64,000 nucleotides of DNA from Calothrix sp. HK-06 (lineage in GTDB: Bacteria; Cyanobacteriota; Cyanobacteriia; Cyanobacteriales; Nostocaceae). The first letter of the stretch is position 1; each line of letters begins with the position of its first letter. Where the stretch lies: the NCBI RefSeq assembly GCF_001904745.1, contig NZ_MRCD01000007.1, positions 62,001 through 126,000 on the forward strand, given 5' to 3'. A program made the translations under genes and the position numbers. The notes beneath the pieces are model-generated. The model was not told where the DNA came from. It ran no database searches and saw only the letters and a list, made by a program, of their open reading frames with translations. Of the stretch, positions 61,034 through 64,000 are shown one piece after another.

Positions 61034-61839
61034 TGAATAATTTCGCTTATATCAATAAATTAACTGGGCGCCATCCTTGGATAAATAATTTATTAATTAT
61101 CCCCGTACTTATTCTGTTAGTTTTAGTTTATGCTTGGTCACTCGAAGGTATAGGGATAAACGCAGAAGTTTTAAATAATAGCTGGTTTTACGTTACAGAT
61201 TTTATTTCTCGGTTTTTTCCACCTAATCTTAATGTTCTTCCTAATGCCGTCAAAGCACTAATCCAGACAATACAAATGTCCTTATGGGGAACTACGATTG
61301 GGGCAATTATATCAGTACCAATTGCCATTGCCAGCGCTAGTAATATTGCACCTGTATGGTTGCAGTGGTTAGCTAACTTTATCCAAAATGCCGTCCGTTC
61401 AGTACCTTCAATTATTTTAGGCTTAATATTTGTCGCCGCTACCGGACTTGGCGCCCCTGCTGGAACTTTAGCGTTAAGCATTTACACTATTGGCTACCTT
61501 GCTAAATTCTATCAACAAGCTATCGAAGCAGTGAACTCTCGCTCTATAGAATCTTTACAAGTTATTGGTGCCTCTCGTTGGCAAATTACCCAATACGGTA
61601 TTGTGCCCCAAGTTTTACCTTTGACATTGGGTTATACACTTTGGATGTTTGAATACAATATTCGTGCTGCTTCTGTTCTTGGTGTTGTGGGAGCAGGTGG
61701 TATTGGGTTTGAGTTGAAAAGTTATATCGATGGGTTTGAATATAACAAAGCCACAACTTTTATGCTCGTCTTACTAGTTGTTGTTACTATTATTGATTTT
61801 TTCAGCAGCCTCTTGAGACGGCGTCTTGACTCTATGTAG
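61033..61839 (+). CDS. phnE: Phosphonate-type ABC transporter permease
   Basis: The 268-residue membrane protein has about six helices, with the PhnE family's conserved regions: SLWGTTIGAIISVPIAIASA, RSVPSIILGLIFVAATGLGA, and the EAA-type loop EAVNSRSIESLQVIGASRWQ. It is the last gene of phnDCE. No phosphonate-degrading (phn C-P lyase or phnX) or phosphite-dehydrogenase (ptxD) gene follows in this window, so the ligand is undetermined. A MITE-like element lies just after its stop. Confidence 0.9.
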   Translation: MNNFAYINKLTGRHPWINNLLIIPVLILLVLVYAWSLEGIGINAEVLNNSWFYVTDFISRFFPPNLNVLPNAVKALIQTIQMSLWGTTIGAIISVPIAIASASNIAPVWLQWLANFIQNAVRSVPSIILGLIFVAATGLGAPAGTLALSIYTIGYLAKFYQQAIEAVNSRSIESLQVIGASRWQITQYGIVPQVLPLTLGYTLWMFEYNIRAASVLGVVGAGGIGFELKSYIDGFEYNKATTFMLVLLVVVTIIDFFSSLLRRRLDSM

Positions 61840-61842
61840 TAA

Positions 61843-61966
61843 GGTGGGCAGGGAGCATCCACTTTTGGAAGAAACATAAGTACTTGGTGCCAAAAACCTG
61901 ACTATACGGTTGGTGTAAAAAAGTCGATCTGCCAAAACTGGATGCTCCCGGTGGGCACTGCCCACC
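61843..61966. repeat. GGTGGGCA dispersed hairpin, interrupted by a MITE
   Basis: The repeat GGTGGGCA-C-TGCCCACC seen intact at 16482 is split here. GGTGGGCA is at 61843-61850, and GGTGGGCACTGCCCACC is at 61950-61966, with the MITE between. GGTGGGCA appears twice because of target-site duplication. Confidence 0.7.
61851..61949. mobile_element. 99-bp MITE-like element with 18-bp terminal inverted repeats and 8-bp target duplication
   Basis: The ends are GGGAGCATCCACTTTTGG (61851-61868) and CCAAAACTGGATGCTCCC (61932-61949). They are inverted repeats over 18 bp with one mismatch. The flanks carry an 8-bp direct repeat, GGTGGGCA (61843-61850 and 61950-61957), so it jumped into the centre of a hairpin repeat; removing the element and one flank restores the known repeat exactly. 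There is no ORF inside, so it must depend on a transposase elsewhere. The TIR and 8-bp duplication do not decide the IS family; ISL3- or ISAs1-like are possibilities. Confidence 0.85.
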
Positions 61967-62009
61967 ATACCATCTATCAGTATATTTTCTCATTAAAAAT
62001 AAAAAAAAA

Positions 62010-62651
62010 TCAAACAAGTGTCCTTAATATAGTAATGACTGGATGGGCTTGTTTATTTGGAGTTTTACTTTTGGCGCTAATTGGGAAATATTTATCTAGC
62101 AGTGCTGGTACATCTTTGGCTTGAATACGACTGTATCGAGTTTTGTCGGGCATAATTAAGTTGGGTCCGCCCTTGCAGTTTTTCATGCAACCTGTTGGCT
62201 TAATTGTAACTTCGGCACCGAGATTGCGTTCAATTAATTCTTTTTGTAATGCCTGACAAAGTGCTTTTCCACCTTTGTTCATACAGTCAGACTTCTGGCA
62301 CATCAAAATAGTTGTCTGTTTTGCTGGTTTATTTTTAGGAGGTTCATTTGTTTGCGGAGGACTAATGTATTCCTCTCCATTGGCACGCGCTGCCATAATT
62401 CTTTCGGCTTTAAGCTTATATTCGCCTGTCTTAGAACAAAGTTTTTTTGTACCAACGATTTGTAGCCTGGTTTGAGGCGCCAATTTCCAGTCAAATGTAC
62501 ATCGTAAATGCTTCGCTAATTTTACATAACACTGACCTTCAGTTGTTTCCAGCATTAAACCTTTGAGCTTGTAGCCATCTTTGATTACGATTTCTATAAA
62601 ACGTCCTTCCAGGTAAAACTCTGAAACTTGCTGCTTAAATAGTTTGCTCAT
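62010..62651 (-). CDS. (2Fe-2S) ferredoxin domain-containing protein
   Basis: The 213-residue protein has an N-terminal domain (about 1-95: FYLEGRFIEIVIKDGYKLKG, LKAERIMAARANGEEYI) and a C-terminal thioredoxin-like [2Fe-2S] domain (about 110-190) with cysteines in CQKSDC, GKALCQ, and TGCMKNCKGGP. The latter resembles the cyanobacterial and NuoE-type (2Fe-2S) ferredoxins. The start at 62651 (MSKLFKQQ) is supported by AAGGAGG just upstream, so the longer open frame from 62822 is rejected. It follows the Asr1405-family gene by about 30 bp. Confidence 0.85.
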   Translation of the reverse strand: MSKLFKQQVSEFYLEGRFIEIVIKDGYKLKGLMLETTEGQCYVKLAKHLRCTFDWKLAPQTRLQIVGTKKLCSKTGEYKLKAERIMAARANGEEYISPPQTNEPPKNKPAKQTTILMCQKSDCMNKGGKALCQALQKELIERNLGAEVTIKPTGCMKNCKGGPNLIMPDKTRYSRIQAKDVPALLDKYFPISAKSKTPNKQAHPVITILRTLV

Positions 62652-62680
62652 AATTGAAACCTCCTTATTAACAAAATTTT

Positions 62681-62920
62681 TTACAAATACCAACAGCGCT
62701 TTAAAGTGTGAATTAACTGGCAACGCGATGCCGTAAATTGCTGAACTACGCTCCAAAGTTGAATTGCTGCTGTGACGTTGCTTATTTCTACAGTCAGTGG
62801 CTGATTCATTCCACATGCACAACTAATATTTAGTTCTTGCAAGCGCGTATATACCTGCCAACGGTCTGTCCAATCCACCGAAATAACTATCTTTGCCTCT
62901 GGTGTGGTTAAATGCTTCAC
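62681..62920 (-). CDS. Asr1405/Asl0597 family protein
   Basis: The 79-residue cyanobacterial protein matches the Asr1405/Asl0597 family: DWTDRWQVYTRLQELNISCA, NQPLTVEISNVTAAIQLWSV, and a C-terminal LIHTLKRCW block. Two central cysteines (CACGM) are present. The function is unknown. Asr1405 is known from heterocystous Anabaena, so its presence suits a filamentous host but does not prove it. It probably shares a transcript with the [2Fe-2S] protein gene downstream (29 bp). Confidence 0.85.
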   Translation of the reverse strand: MKHLTTPEAKIVISVDWTDRWQVYTRLQELNISCACGMNQPLTVEISNVTAAIQLWSVVQQFTASRCQLIHTLKRCWYL

Positions 62921-63164
62921 AAAATTCCTCTTTAAAAATCCAATTAAATTACAGCAATACTACTTATTTAATTCACATTCGAGATGTGCCACTTGAGAAA
63001 GATAGCAAATTAGCCCTTTCTACAAGCATACTATAAGTGCAAATAATTATCAGTAATTTTTGCAAAAAAAATAAAAATATTTCTCAAATGGCTTGCTACA
63101 TAAGCATTTTGAAGGCGCCCACTCATGTGCAGGCACCGACCAATAATTATTGGCGCTTTTTATG

Positions 63165-64000
63165 CTATGCAGCCTTTTGGAACAAATAAACGTCTGTACG
63201 CTGATAAATTAATTTGTAGTCAGTACGGTTTTTGAGAGAATTTACTAAGCGCTGCGCCGATTCAGAATCATTCACCCAACCAGGATGACGAACATCCATA
63301 AGTATATAATCATATTTGACTATATCTGAGAAAGCTTGTTCTTTAAAAGCCATGTTTATATTTTGTCTATGGGTGAGATGAGGTGATATTGCTGGAGTGG
63401 TGAGTACACTTGCCCTAAGTTTAACTTTTGATACTGCTTCTCGCGTTGCTTGCCAAGTATCGAGTTTATCTAAGTATAAACTTCCAAAGTAAGTATATTT
63501 TGCTAGCAGTAGAAATCCAATTAATGACCAAATAATAATGCTGCGTCGCTTGTTTATTAATCCTTTCCCCACAGCTAATGTCGCAATTAACGCTAGTATT
63601 AAAAACGGGACTGCTGCTACAGAGTAATGATTGACTATATTTTTTTGCGGTTGATAGTCAGCTATTATATTTAACGCTACACAAGGAATTGCGCCTATTA
63701 ATGGTGCGGTGCCAAATAATGATAGTCCCCAAATTACTGGCACCGTCAGTAATATTAAATATTCTAAATTTTGTAAACTCAGAATTTTACCTAAAACTAT
63801 TTGTGGTTTGGTTAATAAGTTTTTGCCAATTTCCCATACTGAGTTACCCAAATAATCATAGCGACCAACTGCTGCTGCTTCTTTGCCGCTAAAAGTAGGA
63901 ATAATTACTCCAGATGCAATTACAAACCAAGCTACACCTATAGTAATAGCCACGGCGCCCTCTTTAGAGCGTTTTTCAAAAAGTAATAGCCAAGCACCCA
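63165..64000 (-). CDS. DUF2079 domain membrane protein (5' end outside the window)
   Basis: The frame runs off the window edge: upstream of the first in-window start-like codon it stays open to 64000 (GAWLLLFEKRSKEGAVAITI). The visible 278 codons contain about seven membrane helices (LILLTVPVIWGLSLFGTAPL, HYSVAAVPFLILALIATLAV, RRSIIIWSLIGFLLLAKYTY) and a periplasmic tail with LTHRQNINMAFKEQAF, DYILMDVRHPG. That is the C-terminal part of a DUF2079 protein, usually about 450-500 residues. The function is unknown; some relatives resemble glycosyltransferases of the GT39/83 type. The stop is at 63165. Confidence 0.85.
   Translation of the reverse strand, partial: GAWLLLFEKRSKEGAVAITIGVAWFVIASGVIIPTFSGKEAAAVGRYDYLGNSVWEIGKNLLTKPQIVLGKILSLQNLEYLILLTVPVIWGLSLFGTAPLIGAIPCVALNIIADYQPQKNIVNHYSVAAVPFLILALIATLAVGKGLINKRRSIIIWSLIGFLLLAKYTYFGSLYLDKLDTWQATREAVSKVKLRASVLTTPAISPHLTHRQNINMAFKEQAFSDIVKYDYILMDVRHPGWVNDSESAQRLVNSLKNRTDYKLIYQRTDVYLFQKAA

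Noticed and set aside
61840-62009. Two short minus-strand ORFs over the MITE
   Set aside because: They run through the TIR and hairpin and have no family resemblance.

Overview
The window is chromosomal DNA from a cyanobacterium. The evidence is the gene set: a flavodiiron Flv3/Flv1 pair, cyanophycinase plus cyanophycin synthetase, an IctB-family membrane protein, Crr7, an Asr1405/Asl0597-family protein, DUF2854 and DUF3493 proteins, and a cyanobacterial LptA-LptB-LptF set. The many signalling proteins, AT-rich spacers and dispersed hairpin repeats suggest a larger, probably filamentous (Nostocales-like) genome, but the species cannot be fixed from the sequence. The hexamer GGCGCC occurs about 114 times by eye (roughly one per 560 bp), while the usual cyanobacterial palindrome GCGATCGC was not seen.

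Layout. 1-5.1 kb: a sugar aminotransferase, a GAF histidine-kinase-like protein lacking its phospho-histidine, and IctB. 5.2-10 kb: a small WGxxGxxG protein, smpB, the lptA-lptB-lptF run, DUF2854 and crr7. 10.4-14.6 kb: a PleD-type diguanylate cyclase, DUF3493, tRNA-Thr(CGT), then a decayed toxin-antitoxin patch, a Uma2 nuclease and a DUF6887-like gene. 14.7-18.2 kb: flv3 and flv1. 18.4-24.2 kb: housekeeping (coaX, hydrolase, Nudix, argH, larB). 24.2-30.6 kb: two paralogous peptide/nickel-type binding lipoproteins flanking a large inverse-autotransporter/beta-helix gene that carries a frameshift. 30.7-36.9 kb: a PIN pseudogene, ispF, trmD, cphB-cphA, tatA. 37-39.4 kb: damaged hicA/hicBA loci, a disordered protein and a PD-(D/E)XK-like protein. 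39.6-46.6 kb: a minus-strand cluster of two tandem Ser/Thr kinases, a secreted protein, a membrane protein and a 949-residue membrane-anchored hydrolase-like protein. 46.7-54.4 kb: cbiT, cdsA, an AraC regulator, a DUF2993 protein, a pseudouridine synthase, a RodZ-like protein, malQ and a Nudix gene. 54.4-64 kb: a 63-bp tandem repeat, a pentapeptide-repeat/RidA fusion, a hybrid histidine kinase, a phosphonate/phosphite-type ABC transporter, a MITE-like element with a target-site duplication, a [2Fe-2S] protein and the 3' part of a DUF2079 gene running off the window.

How it fits together. Most of the window is core metabolism and envelope biogenesis. Nitrogen storage is represented by cphB-cphA, electron-sink activity by flv3/flv1, lipopolysaccharide export by lptABF, and phosphorus-compound uptake by phnDCE. 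The accessory signal is in the spacers: at least five families of short palindromic repeats, two 66-bp foldback elements, one MITE with an 8-bp duplication, and a set of toxin-antitoxin loci in which every toxin gene recognised is truncated, frameshifted or interrupted.
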